DNA of 64,000 bases from Hymenoscyphus infarciens (taxonomy: Eukaryota; Ascomycota; Leotiomycetes; Helotiales; Helotiaceae), in NCBI GenBank assembly GCA_001414345.1, contig LLCB01000007.1, positions 248,001 through 312,000 of the forward strand. Direction: 5' to 3'. The translations under genes and the position numbers were made by a program. The notes beneath the pieces are model-generated. The model had not been told where the DNA came from. It saw only the letters and a list, made by a program, of their open reading frames with translations, and searched no databases. Below are positions 37,755 to 47,825 of this stretch, in pieces (position 1 is the first letter of the stretch; each line of letters begins with the position of its first letter).

Positions 37755-38539
37755 GAATTTATTCTAAAAAGCTAATATAGATTCGAGTATTCTATTAAAT
37801 ATAATTAATTTAAAATAATAACTAAAAGAAGAAATCTACTATTTAAAAAACTAGACTAGTTCTTTAATATTTATAATAGAATATTAGAGTATAGCTACTA
37901 AAGTCTTTCTAAGTTAGTTAGTAAATACTAATATAGTATTAAATTTATACTTATCTTTTAAAAATAACTTAAAATCTATATATAAATACTATATTAGATA
38001 ATTAAAACTAGTAAGAAATAGTGAAATTCTTATTACTTAGTTTATCAAAAGTAAGAGTATTTAAATACTTAGTAGTTAGCTGTTTTATTATATATTTAGA
38101 GTATAGAATTCTAGTTTTAGAATTAATATATTTTTAGAGTTAGTATAACTAACTTAGATATTTTAATAAATAGACTTTTTACTTATTTATATAATTAGTT
38201 ACTCTCTTTACTTACTTGACTTAATAGATCTTTACTATATAAATCTCTATTAGACGCTACGATGACTAGCCGCTAGCGCTCTAGAATGTATACGTGATAA
38301 GTTTCTAAGGGTTTGAGAGTATCTAAAACAGCGACTAAACCCTCTTAAATTCAACAGCTCTAACACTACAACCCCGCGTAAAATTGTAATTTTAAAGTCC
38401 GAGGATATCGAATTAAAACCTCTATTTGTTGAAGTTAGTCTAATAACCTATAATCTGGGTATTTCCTTTAAACCGTCAAACACCGTCTATTATGCAGATT
38501 CCTCTGGTTGCGAGCTAACCAAAGTTCCTCTGAAGAGAA
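37755..38539. other. Border from RIP block 3 to euchromatin
   Basis: RIP-type sequence fades between about 38200 and 38340 and is followed by normal DNA downstream of ESS2. No gene is seen. Confidence 0.5.
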
Positions 38540-39904
38540 TCATTTCCCGAAAGGCGTCCATCTCTTTTGCAATCCTGATTTCGACTTGACAGTGCGAGGT
38601 GTCTGTGTACTTCCAAACCCACCAGGCGTGCCCCCTATACTACCATTTCCAACTTTGCTCCATAATCTTTGTGCTGCTGGTGTGAGTTGACCTGTACCAA
38701 CTCTTGGACTACTAGGAAACTTGGGGACTGGAGTTGAATCCGCTCTACCTGTCATGCCATTCTTGATAGATGCTCGCTTCGTCTTGGCATTTTTGTCGAC
38801 CATATGATGGTGCAAATCTTCCCTCTTGCTTTGCTCTTTGATGATGAATGGATTTTTGACAATATCTCCTTTCCCTAGGTTAATTACTGGCGCAGCTGGA
38901 TATGAATCAGCTTCCGGCTCATCATCCACAAAAGCATACCCATTGACACGTGGTGTTTCACTCCCGTTAGGGTCGGACTCTAGATCATTGGCTCGCCTTT
39001 TCCCGGCAATTGCATCTTTTACTGCGGATAGCGAGGGTGAAGGGGGTACAGCAGACGCCTCACTTGAAATGGCTGTTTCTCTAATTCGAGTATTGGCGTA
39101 AGCAACACCCTTTGGAACAGCCGTCGAGTCCTCTTGCGCCTTTTGTGCTATCGTCTGAATGGAATCTTCCACACTGTCTGGCATAAACATAAATCCATTC
39201 CTTGGCTGGTATTTCCAGGAATCTGGCTTTGCGGGTTTCTCCTGTACATCTCGAATCGCGAGCTGCTTTCTATCACCCCCATCGTCGTATATAGATCCCC
39301 GAGATTCCAACAGCTTCACCTCAACCTCTTTCTGTTTCAGCATCATTTTTGATGGGAGTTTATTGTTGGTCGACCACATCCATGCGTATTTTTCTGCCCT
39401 TTTTTGATTCTGTTTGTCCAGGAGCTTGTAAAAGCTTTCGTTGTCCTCGCTTGTGTATAGTGACTGGAACTTGTCTAAGCTCATATTTGTATCGATCTGG
39501 ACTCCTAAGGTTGCCGTTGCGGTGGAAGCTATCGAGTTGGTTGAGGTGACTGACATGGGAGTATCTCCAGCATAACCATCCGGTGTATCTAATGCTCGTA
39601 AGGGTGTTTGTATGGATGTTCCTCGCCTGCCTATCCTTCTGCCTGGTGTCATAACATGTTGGAGCCGCCGTCCAGCACTCGAAATCCATGCGTCGTCTTG
39701 AGATTCCAAAGCGTCCAAATATTCCTGCTGTGTCTCCGTCTGTAGAAGGCCGGGGAAGAAATCTCGAGCTATGATTTCGGAGATGGCGTCCGTATAAGAT
39801 TCCTCGTCGATAACATTTTTCGGCCGCTTGATGCGCTTGGGAGCTGGCGGGGGTGGCATGAGCTCTGTGTCGGTCGCACGACGAGCGAGCGCCTTGGACT
39901 CCAT
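38540..39904 (-). CDS. ESS2/DGCR14-family nuclear splicing-associated protein
   Basis: A single exon encodes 454 residues. The N-terminal signature RPKNVIDEESYTDAISEI then IARDFFPGL is the conserved start of the Es2/DGCR14 family. The middle has MSLDKFQSLYTSEDNESFYK and a basic KNQKRAEKYAWMW-like segment. The C-terminal part is low-complexity, ending near LTPAAQRLWSKVG and GLQKRWTPFGK, both typical of the family. These proteins associate with the spliceosome in the nucleus. The Met at 39904 is the first in frame and precedes the conserved block. It is transcribed away from the phosphatase gene. Confidence 0.92.
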   Translation of the reverse strand: MESKALARRATDTELMPPPPAPKRIKRPKNVIDEESYTDAISEIIARDFFPGLLQTETQQEYLDALESQDDAWISSAGRRLQHVMTPGRRIGRRGTSIQTPLRALDTPDGYAGDTPMSVTSTNSIASTATATLGVQIDTNMSLDKFQSLYTSEDNESFYKLLDKQNQKRAEKYAWMWSTNNKLPSKMMLKQKEVEVKLLESRGSIYDDGGDRKQLAIRDVQEKPAKPDSWKYQPRNGFMFMPDSVEDSIQTIAQKAQEDSTAVPKGVAYANTRIRETAISSEASAVPPSPSLSAVKDAIAGKRRANDLESDPNGSETPRVNGYAFVDDEPEADSYPAAPVINLGKGDIVKNPFIIKEQSKREDLHHHMVDKNAKTKRASIKNGMTGRADSTPVPKFPSSPRVGTGQLTPAAQRLWSKVGNGSIGGTPGGFGSTQTPRTVKSKSGLQKRWTPFGK

Positions 39905-40434
39905 GGCTGGCGCTGTGAAGCAAGAGAAGTTATCGAAGTCAAGAAGGTCCGCCTAAGATGAGAGAATGGGTGGTCGCACCTGTGCTGGTGGTGCTACAGG
40001 TTGAAGTGATGAAGTGGCAAGTCAGGATCTGACGTGGGGAGCCAGACGGTGAGGGCGAGGGCAAGTAAGATGCTGGTGAATGAAAGAGGGGGAGGAACAT
40101 CCGATTTCTAAATGCCATGGAACAAGGATACTTGTGATTCCGATCTCGGCTCCGGCCCGGGACTCAAGGATAAGAGAGGCTCGTGCCCGTGCCGATGCCG
40201 AAAGCCTCCCTCGGCCTCCCCACCTCCATAAGTGAGAGCTTCGGGTTGCCGTCGGCGGAGAAGAACCTCTCGTTGACGCTAATTTTGCGCAAGCAGTCTT
40301 CAGATTCTCTCGATCCAGCTGCACATACCTTCTCCCATCTGCCTGCACGCCTCTGAACCACTCCCAAATACCCCGAGTGGTAAGAAACCCCGATCCTCCC
40401 CCCTCTTTCCTCCTCCCTCCTTCCTCCCTTCGCC
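39905..40434. promoter_or_regulatory. Shared ESS2 / PPT1 upstream region (530 bp)
   Basis: The two start codons diverge across this interval. A CT-rich run (CCCCCCTCTTTCCTCCTCCC and following) lies immediately before the PPT1 ATG, as is common in fungal leaders. Open frames here on the minus strand have no recognisable content. Confidence 0.6.
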
Positions 40435-42166
40435 ATGGCCACTCCCCAGGCCCAAGCCGTTATCCTGAAAGATCAAGGAAACAAGGCATTCGCAGCTCAT
40501 GACTGGCCGACTGCTATCGATTTTTATACCAAAGCTATTGATTTAGACGACAAAGTCCCTGCATACTTTTCCAACAGAGCTCAGGTAGGATTGCCACATA
40601 GATTCGGGTGCTCGTGTGACTAACAGGAACAAGGCAAACATCAGATCAGAAGCCTACGGATATGCCATAGCAGATGCAACCAAGGCCATTGAACTGGATC
40701 CCAATTTCGTAAAGGTATGTTGACTGTCAAGCTTGACACTACTTTCTAGCCTTGCCCCGCTCGTCTTGACACCCCCACTAACATTTACTAGGCCTACTAT
40801 CGAAGAGGTGTTGCTTATGCTGCCATCCTCCGACCCGCAGATGCTCAAAAGGATCTCCAGATCGTCGTCAAGAAGGCTCCCGGTGACAAAGATGCGAAAT
40901 TGAAGTTGGCAGAATGCCAGAGAATTGTCAAGCGGAATGCTTTCGAAAAAGCCATCGAAATCGGGGACGAACCCTCAGCAGCCGAAGGATTAGATATTGA
41001 TTCTATGGCAGTGGATGCCAATTATGATGGAGTCCGGTTAGAAAAGGAGATGACACAAGAATTCATTGACGACATGATCGAGCGATTCAAGAATGGAAAG
41101 AAAATACACAAGAAATATGTCTACCAGATTGTCTTGGCTGTCAAAAAGATTGTCTATGACGAAGCTACAATGGTCGAGATGAAGATCCCAGATGACGCAA
41201 CCTTGACGGTCTGTGGAGATACACATGGTGAGTTATATTGGAAACCGGAAATTCAATTGGCAAATTCTAATATTGGACTAGGTCAATATTTCGACTTGAT
41301 GGAGCTTTTCAGACTAAATGGTTTCCCTACTGAAAAGCATTATTACTTGTTTAACGGTGATTTTGTCGACCGAGGCTCCTGGTCTTGTGAAATTGCTCTT
41401 CTCCTCTACGCATACAAGTGGATTCGTCCAGGTTCCTTCTTTATCAATAGAGGAAATCACGAGACAGATGATATGAACAGAGTTTATGGATTCGAGGGAG
41501 AGTGCAAAGCAAAGTACAATGGTATGTCCTTCATCAATCCATAGTTGCACGTCAGATTTCCATCTCGAAATGTGCTAACTATACAACAGATCGAGTTTTC
41601 AAGTTATTTTCTGAGAGTTTTTCCGCTCTACCGCTGGCAACTCTCATTGGAGAAAAATACCTCGTGCTTCACGGAGGCCTCTTCTCCGATGATAAAATTA
41701 CATTGAATGATATCCGAAAACTCAACAGACACAACCAACGCCAGCCTGGCCAAGCTGGTCTGATGATGGAAATGTTATGGACAGATCCACAAACAGAACC
41801 CGGTCGAGGGCCAAGTAAGAGAGGTGTCGGAATGCAATTTGGACCTGATGTTACTAAGAGATTCTGTGATAACAATGGTCTGGATGCTATCATCCGGAGC
41901 CACGAAGTGAGAATGGAGGGTTACGAGGAGGAGCACAACGGAAAGTGTATTACAGGTAATTCGACACCCTGGTCTTCTTCCAATCCATGACTAACTCCGG
42001 GATAGTTTTCTCCGCGCCAAAATACTGCGACAGTACCGAAAACAAAGGCGCCTACATTAACATTGGACCTAGTTACAAGCTCGAGTTCCACAAATTCGAT
42101 GCCGTCCCACATCCTAACATCAAGCCCATGGCCTACGCACAAAACAGTCTCATGTCGATGACTTGA
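40435..42166 (+). CDS. PPT1: Serine/threonine protein phosphatase PPT1 (PP5 type, TPR plus catalytic domain), 6 exons
   Basis: The exons are 40435-40584, 40634-40714, 40792-41227, 41282-41521, 41590-41955 and 42006-42166, giving 477 residues, close to other PP5 proteins. Residues 7-110 form TPR repeats ([55 protein letters not shown]), which in PP5 bind Hsp90 and hold the enzyme inactive. The PPP metal-site motifs follow: GDTHG (ending at residue 223, with a codon split by intron 3), GDFVDRG (248-254), RGNHE (279-283), VLHGGL and [11 protein letters not shown]. The end, [16 protein letters not shown], is the usual PP5 tail. Intron 1 must use an AAG acceptor at 40633, because the CAG seven bases earlier shifts the frame. 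Confidence 0.96.
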
Positions 42167-42576
42167 TTAGGCTCTCGAATCGGTTTCTTTATGATATTCT
42201 CCGGATGGATATATGCATCGTCTCAAGGCGGCTTTATGAACTGTATAGCGGGAGTTTGGGGATCTACAAAAAGCAAGAGATACAACTTGATGAACTGTGT
42301 ATAGGGAGGGATGGCGGTATCGCAGCATAGTCAGGCGCCCTCCTTTCATGACGGCGAAAACAGGACATGTTTAGAATAGAACCCCGTAATTTGATGCCAT
42401 CCATTGAATTTGTGCCGAGAAACGTGATAGTGTAGATGCCATGAGCCCAAAATTTGCTTTGCTGAACAGATTGTCGTTCGATTCTCTTAGATGCCGAGAT
42501 GCTCATCTTCACCTCAAATTCTCATCCAGTCATCCATTCTGACGAGTTTTCTTTTTTCTTCATCCACCGCTGAGAA

Positions 42577-42999
42577 TCAATCATGCCAAACCCTCTCCCC
42601 TCCCACCACCAAACCACTCAACCAATTCCCGGCCCCCCTGACAGTCCAACCCACCTTCCCACCTTCCTCCTCGCCAATCCATCCTCCAACCGCTGCTAAA
42701 ACTGGGCTCCGATCTTGGCGTGGAACCCTTAGCCATACATCTCTCCCGTGAATTTTCAAAATGTCGATCGGGATGGCGGAGCCGGTGAGACCGAGGAATT
42801 GGGATAGAGCGGAGCGGAGATGGGACCAGACTGTTTTGCTGTCGAGGGGTATGGCGGATGAGAGGGGTGTGGGTGAGTTGAGGGCGAGATGGATGTAGGC
42901 GAATTGGGGGCGGGAGATGGTGAGGGTCTTTACGGTGTGGCCGCGGGAGTAGGGGGGTTTTTGGGTGGGTGTGGTTTCTTCTTGCATTGTGGTGTCCAT
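42577..42999 (-). CDS. POP8: RNase P/MRP subunit, Pop8-like
   Basis: 140 residues in one exon. The Met at 42999 (MDTTMQEET) is chosen because the frame upstream of it, open to 43140, looks like leader sequence. The core (FAYIHLALNSPTPL, TVWSHLRSALSQFLGLTGSA, IPIDILKIHGRDVWLRVPRQD) fits the small alpha/beta Pop5/Pop8 fold of the nuclear RNase P and RNase MRP protein subunits. These process pre-tRNA and pre-rRNA. The family is assigned from the overall pattern and length and not from a catalytic motif. It is convergent with PPT1, with about 410 bp between the stops. Confidence 0.72.
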   Translation of the reverse strand: MDTTMQEETTPTQKPPYSRGHTVKTLTISRPQFAYIHLALNSPTPLSSAIPLDSKTVWSHLRSALSQFLGLTGSAIPIDILKIHGRDVWLRVPRQDRSPVLAAVGGWIGEEEGGKVGWTVRGAGNWLSGLVVGGERVWHD

Positions 43000-44154
43000 G
43001 TTTAATGAATGTAGAGGGGGATCTGGTTCAATTGTTGAGCTGATGAGCTGATGAGCTGACTGTTGAGCGAGGGCTTGTGGTTTTTGGTTTTTGGCAAAGT
43101 GCCAAGGAGCGACTCCATCTATATACGTATACATGGTCAAAAGCGCATCACATCACCAAGGGGGGAGTTCAAAAAACCTCTCCTAAGCATCAAAACCCAA
43201 GACAAACTTAGTGAGGGTCTCTCTCGGCGCTAGATTTTCCAATTCAACCTATTATTGAGTATACCCCCCTTACCCTAGGAAGAATGTTGTTGCAGCTGGC
43301 GGTCGGAGAACTTTCTACGCTTGGTTTCGAGAGTTGAGTCAACAGCTAGGCAGATTCCATGTCATGTCAGAAACCGATGCAAATGATGAAATGCCGTCTT
43401 CTTGTTCCTTCTTTCTTACCCCGCATTGCGCTGAGGTGGCCGAGTTGACCTTAGTGAAGGCTTATGGACACCGAGCTGGCATTTCAGCAACCGATTCAAC
43501 CATGTCAGAAAACGATGCAAGAAAGGAATGCGGTTTTGTTACTTCCTATTTGTTGCCTCGTATCGCGAGCAAAAAATGAATTCCGGGGCGTGTTATGTTA
43601 CACACTTCGATTATCATTTTTGTCAGGAAGGACCGTTTCCAATCAGAGACAAGCGCAAGTCAAGTGGTTTCATATTGTCAGAAAACTAATGCCACTCTTC
43701 ATGTATCTTTTTGAATGTCAGAAATTAGACAGCTTCCTACTGCGCCTTCGTAGTCCCTGCTAGATCACATTGCCCCGCTACGGAGAAACACCTTGTGGTA
43801 TTTTCCTGTTTCTTTCATTCCCGTTTTCCGTTTTCTTGTTTTTTGGCTACAAAGTTGGAGTTGTCAGAATCTCCATGTCAGAAACCTTGAGAATTCCTAC
43901 CTCAGAGCCATAATTAATGGCACGTTTTTACCTATAATATCTTACAAGTTCAGTCAAGTGCTCCGCTCACCCAGATGCCCATTTGACTGAAAATGTAACT
44001 TAATGTATGATCAAATTCTCTTCGGCGTTAGGCTTTACGAATTTGTTCACATGAACAGGGGGACGTGATACATATATAGGACACTTCCCCTTGGCTTTTC
44101 TCATCCACCAACATTCCACCTACAATCTGAACAAATTCTCAACGGAATCTCAAT
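43000..44154. other. Intergenic region with a recurring TGTCAGAA word
   Basis: No gene is seen; open frames of 65-99 codons have no motifs. The word TGTCAGAA occurs at least six times between about 43360 and 43890, three times as CATGTCAGAAA. One related TGTCAGGAA lies near 43620. A TATATA box at 44073 belongs to the next gene. Confidence 0.6.
44073..44078 (+). promoter_or_regulatory. TATA box of the short-chain dehydrogenase gene
   Basis: TATATA lies about 80 bp before the ATG at 44155, preceded by GGGGGACGTGATA. Confidence 0.45.
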
Positions 44155-45143
44155 ATGGCAACCAACACAATTTATCTCATCACAGGAGGGAACCGAGGTT
44201 CGTATTGATCTCCTTCTCTCAACTCCTCTTAAACTCAAAGCTCACAAACCTCTTTAGGAATCGGTCTTGGACTAGTCACCAAATATCTCTCCATCCCCAA
44301 CTCAACAGTCATAGCCGGAGTCCGTGACCCTTCATCCTCATCCTCCAAAGCTCTCTCCTCCCTCCCAGTCGCTAATTCCAGTTCCCTCATCGTGGTCACG
44401 ATTGAATCAACCAGCAAAGAAAGTTCAGTCCTGGCAGCGGTCCAATTACAAAGCAAGCATAGAATCGACCACCTCGATATTGTAATTGCCAATGCTGGAA
44501 TCTCTTACATATGGCCAAAGGTCGTAGACGCCGAGGTCCAAGACATGGAGAAACACTATAGTGTCAATGTTATCGGACCAATCTTGTTGTTTCAGGCGTT
44601 GAGACCTTTGATTGAGAAGTCGGAGAGAGGGATGTTTGTTACCATGTCTTCTTCAGGTGGGAGTATTACTCAAACGGATACTATGTTGGCAAGTTATACA
44701 ATTCACTGAAAATTGATATTGAGAAGTGATAACTAACGAGATTCATTTTAGGTTCCAAATGCTGCTTACGGACAGACGAAAGCAGCCTTGAACTTCATCA
44801 CCAAGAAAATTCACCACGAGCACCCGACGATTCTCACTTTCCCTATTGATCCTGGGTATTTCTTTCCTAAACTCAGCACTTGCCATACAGCTTACCGATG
44901 AATCTAAATAGATGGGTCAGGACCGACATGGGCAATACAGCTGCCCAGTATTTTGGTATCGAGCAAGCGGATATCACCCTAGAAGAGAGTATAAATGGGA
45001 TAGTCAAAGTGGTAAGTTTATCTCTCTAACCCCGCCAAAGAACTTATTTAACTCGCGTTTTTCTCTTGCAGATTGGTGAGGCCACGAAAGAAAAGACTGC
45101 TGGGAGGTTTTGGGATTATAAAGGTGAGGAGAAACCTTGGTAG
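44155..45143 (+). CDS. Short-chain dehydrogenase/reductase (classical SDR), 5 exons
   Basis: The exons are 44155-44197, 44258-44688, 44752-44855, 44912-45011 and 45072-45143, giving 249 residues. This is a Rossmann-fold NAD(P)-dependent oxidoreductase. The motifs are TGGNRGIG for cofactor binding (residues 10-17), IANAG, the catalytic Ser in MSSSGGSI, and the YGQTK active-site Tyr/Lys block. FPIDPGWVRTDMG follows, as usual after the active site. Substrate specificity cannot be read from the sequence. Intron 2 has a GC donor (TTG then GCAAGT); no GT donor gives the right phase. No oxidase, synthase or regulator gene sits nearby, so it is not an obvious cluster member. Confidence 0.9.
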
Positions 45144-46477
45144 ATGTCAAAGTTGTGATAGTGCTGGCGAATTGATTGTGGAGATCAGAAAAGGGAAAAT
45201 GGCATCCGAGGGTTAAATTGATGAGAAAATTTCGGATAGCATTTCGTGCCCAGGGATAGTGAGCTGACTAATTGTGGAATTGACCAGCTACGTTACTACT
45301 TTACAGGATTCAGTAGTATGTCTAGAAGCTTGAACCGTTAGGTTTTATGAAGTCGCTAATATTTTCAAAGTAAAGAGTTAAGGTACTTAGCCGAGTTGCT
45401 TTAGTTATTATATAGAAGACTTAAGTTACTCAACAAACCATCGAGGTCGGTTATTACGAGCTTAGGGTATGTCTAGATAGAGTTGGTCGATTCTATAATT
45501 AGTGAATAAAGTATACCAGATAGGAGAATAAATTCATGCGCATTTCAATGTCCAAATATAGCCTATAGGACACAAATTAAAATGGTATCAATTATCTATA
45601 AATACTTTTAGAAAGTGGAAATGGGAGTTGGCCTGTTTCAAAGCAGGGCGAGGTTCTCACAGAGTCAAATATTCCACTGATCCAGCTGCTTTTCCACGCT
45701 CCCAATAATGCGAACACCACTGTTAAGCAAGAAGCATGACTGAAACGCACCACCAAGAAAATTATTGAACATTGGATTATTATCGAGTTACAACCATTTC
45801 AGTGTCACACACACGTGTAGCCGAGGCCCTCAGAAGCCTTGCGGGTTAGTAACGTGTAACCATTACTGTGCCTAGTAAACTATCTTGAAAATTTCGGATT
45901 CAAGCTTAGACCAACTTCAATATTCGGGGTCTGCTGGAAACTTTTACCAATAGCATCCAATTAATTTTATCTCAGAATAGTTCAAAAACGCAATCTCCTA
46001 CTCTTATACTATTATTGAATTCAAAAAATATACTCTAGACAATGGCAAGTACCCTTTCTCGAGAGTTTCTCGATCAAGTTAATGGCTGCAACGTCAATAA
46101 TAGAACGGAAATCACAAAAATTAGAGGTTTCTAGTTTAGGATGTGTAGCAATTGGAATTTAGAATCATTTGCCCGGGTATCTTGAATATAGAAAATTCGT
46201 GAAAGCAAACTGCCGTATAATGTACAAGTAGAAACCTTGGGTGAACTATTGCACTTGTCAGCCACAAGCCAACACGCCAATATACAAGCTGCAAGCGAGC
46301 TCATCCCCTTCAACCCTTCCCTGGAAACGTCAAGCTATAAGCAACAAGACGAAATCCAATATGCCACAGCTGTGATAATCCTTTTAATCCTGCTGGGCTA
46401 CCAAGAGATAGAGGTCCTAGAATAGTCTTTGGCACACAGATTCAATACTATATGCCGCAGTGATCCAATTTAGGACT
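45144..46477. other. Intergenic region, no gene recognised
   Basis: The base composition is normal to slightly AT-rich, with no CA/TG depletion. A 62-codon frame at 46237-46425 has no features and overlaps the 3' flank of the FCP1-like gene. Confidence 0.55.
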
Positions 46478-47656
46478 CTAATATGCGCCAGGTGGTGGTG
46501 GCAGCGGTGGAGGTCCCATCGGAGCAGTCCTAGCTCGGAAAGGCACAGCTCTCAAGCAAGCGCTAACATTTGAGTGATTGCTCAACAAGTTCAGATAATC
46601 ATGAACCTGAGGTAATATCTCACCAGGCTCATTCATATCGCCAACGAATTCGGGTATCTCAAGTAAATTGAATGGCTCGCTCCTCCCCTTCTCATATGAA
46701 TCATCCACCAATACCGTATTTGTCTGATCCCATCTTCGACCTGCTAGAAAGTCTGGGTGTGTTTGCGCAATTTGTGGATCTGACCATATCATTGATAGAC
46801 GCTTGTAACATTGTACTCGGAGGTCGTAGTCTCTTGGCGAGAGTTTGAACTTGTCGCGCGCCCATACTGCCCCTACTTTTTGGCGGAGATCCGGGGGGAT
46901 GATGGCCGAAATTATATTGTTGACGTTCTCAGGCTTGGCGGAAGACCATATGACGACTGTGAAGGTATCGATGCAATATTGCAGGAATCGGAGAGCATGG
47001 GGGCGGGCTATAAACTTGGTGGGCTGCTTCCTGAACGGCCTGTAGAGGATGGTACCATTCAAGTCAATAACAACAAGAAGATGTTGGGGGACTTGAAGCG
47101 GGACTGGGAGGGGAGCGCTACACAGCATGTATTCTCGAGAGGGATCCGGGATGCCGCCTGATGCCCGAGACGGTGGAACCTTGATGTCCCGCGTATTACT
47201 GCTCAAATTGCTCATCTTTTGATCCTTCTTCTTCTTGGGTGCTTTCTCGCTTTTCGGCTTTTTGTATGGTTTGGGCTTGGGATGTTTGGGATGTTTGGGG
47301 ATGAAGGGAAGTGCTGTTCCTGAGAGGGTGCTTTTGCTTGTCGTAGCCTCTGTTGACATAGAAGCTTCGTGCACACGTTCGGTGAGGGTGTGCAGGTTGT
47401 CGCCTAGCCTTATTGTTGACACTGGCGAAGGTGAACGTGAACGTGAAGGTGAAGGTGAGGATGGCTGTGGGTTGGGCTTCCTGAGCGCTTCTTGCATTGG
47501 AGGCGTGGGTGACGACGTAGGAGCCGGAGGTGATATTGATTGAGAGGTTGTACTCATAGCTCTTGTCCCCTGCGTGATAACAGATATCGTAGCATATCGT
47601 AGAGTCTTGAGGGAGCGGAATGGAAGCATGGCTATCTTGATCAAAGTCCAGGTCAA
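46478..47656 (-). CDS. FCP1-homology (HAD) domain protein with an Asn-substituted catalytic motif
   Basis: 392 residues from the first Met. Starts at 47629 (MLPFRSLKTLRYATIS) or the Met in RAMSTTSQ are also possible, and the first of these would look like a mitochondrial presequence. The first 185 residues are Pro/Ser/Lys-rich and disordered. The FCP1 homology domain follows: HLLVVIDLNGTIL (Asp198, Asn200), FIARPHALRFLQYC, VVIWSSAKPENV (235-246), AVWARDKF, and NTVLVDDSYEKG (313-324). Active members carry DxDGT; here the second Asp is Asn, so phosphatase activity is doubtful. The domain is shared by Fcp1, Dullard and Tim50-type proteins. It diverges from RRP36 with 169 bp between the ATGs. Confidence 0.88.
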   Translation of the reverse strand: MTWTLIKIAMLPFRSLKTLRYATISVITQGTRAMSTTSQSISPPAPTSSPTPPMQEALRKPNPQPSSPSPSRSRSPSPVSTIRLGDNLHTLTERVHEASMSTEATTSKSTLSGTALPFIPKHPKHPKPKPYKKPKSEKAPKKKKDQKMSNLSSNTRDIKVPPSRASGGIPDPSREYMLCSAPLPVPLQVPQHLLVVIDLNGTILYRPFRKQPTKFIARPHALRFLQYCIDTFTVVIWSSAKPENVNNIISAIIPPDLRQKVGAVWARDKFKLSPRDYDLRVQCYKRLSMIWSDPQIAQTHPDFLAGRRWDQTNTVLVDDSYEKGRSEPFNLLEIPEFVGDMNEPGEILPQVHDYLNLLSNHSNVSACLRAVPFRARTAPMGPPPLPPPPGAY

Positions 47657-47825
47657 CGAGGCTGAAGGACTTTCTTGCGGCTATTCCACGGCTTTTTCAC
47701 TCACCGCCTCTGTGATGAGACTAGCGTAGGCAATAAATTAATCTTTGCCAAGCCAGGGCTGACCTTCAGGCTTTCTTATCCTACTTTTCCCCGCATAATT
47801 TTCTACTCGGGACAACTGCAGAAAT
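47657..47825. promoter_or_regulatory. Short divergent promoter between the FCP1-like gene and RRP36
   Basis: Only 169 bp separate the two outermost start codons. No TATA box is evident on either strand, as is usual for housekeeping genes. Confidence 0.5.

Larger units (their letters stand above)
32045..38330. repeat. RIP-mutated repeat block 3 (6.3 kb)
   Basis: It is CA/TG-depleted with stops in all frames. A less altered patch at about 32280-32430 keeps repeated ACTCGCTAT words. The block carries five family-B repeats (32397, 33847, 35744, 36279 and 37417) and an LTR-like stretch at about 32759-33140. The spaces between them (32657-33846, 34232-35743, 36608-37416 and 37755-38330) hold no readable gene. 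Confidence 0.88.

Noticed and set aside
6720..38330. CRISPR-like or bacterial features in the repeat blocks
   Set aside because: Repeats are transposon ends and LTRs with target duplications in a eukaryotic genome; there are no regular spacers.
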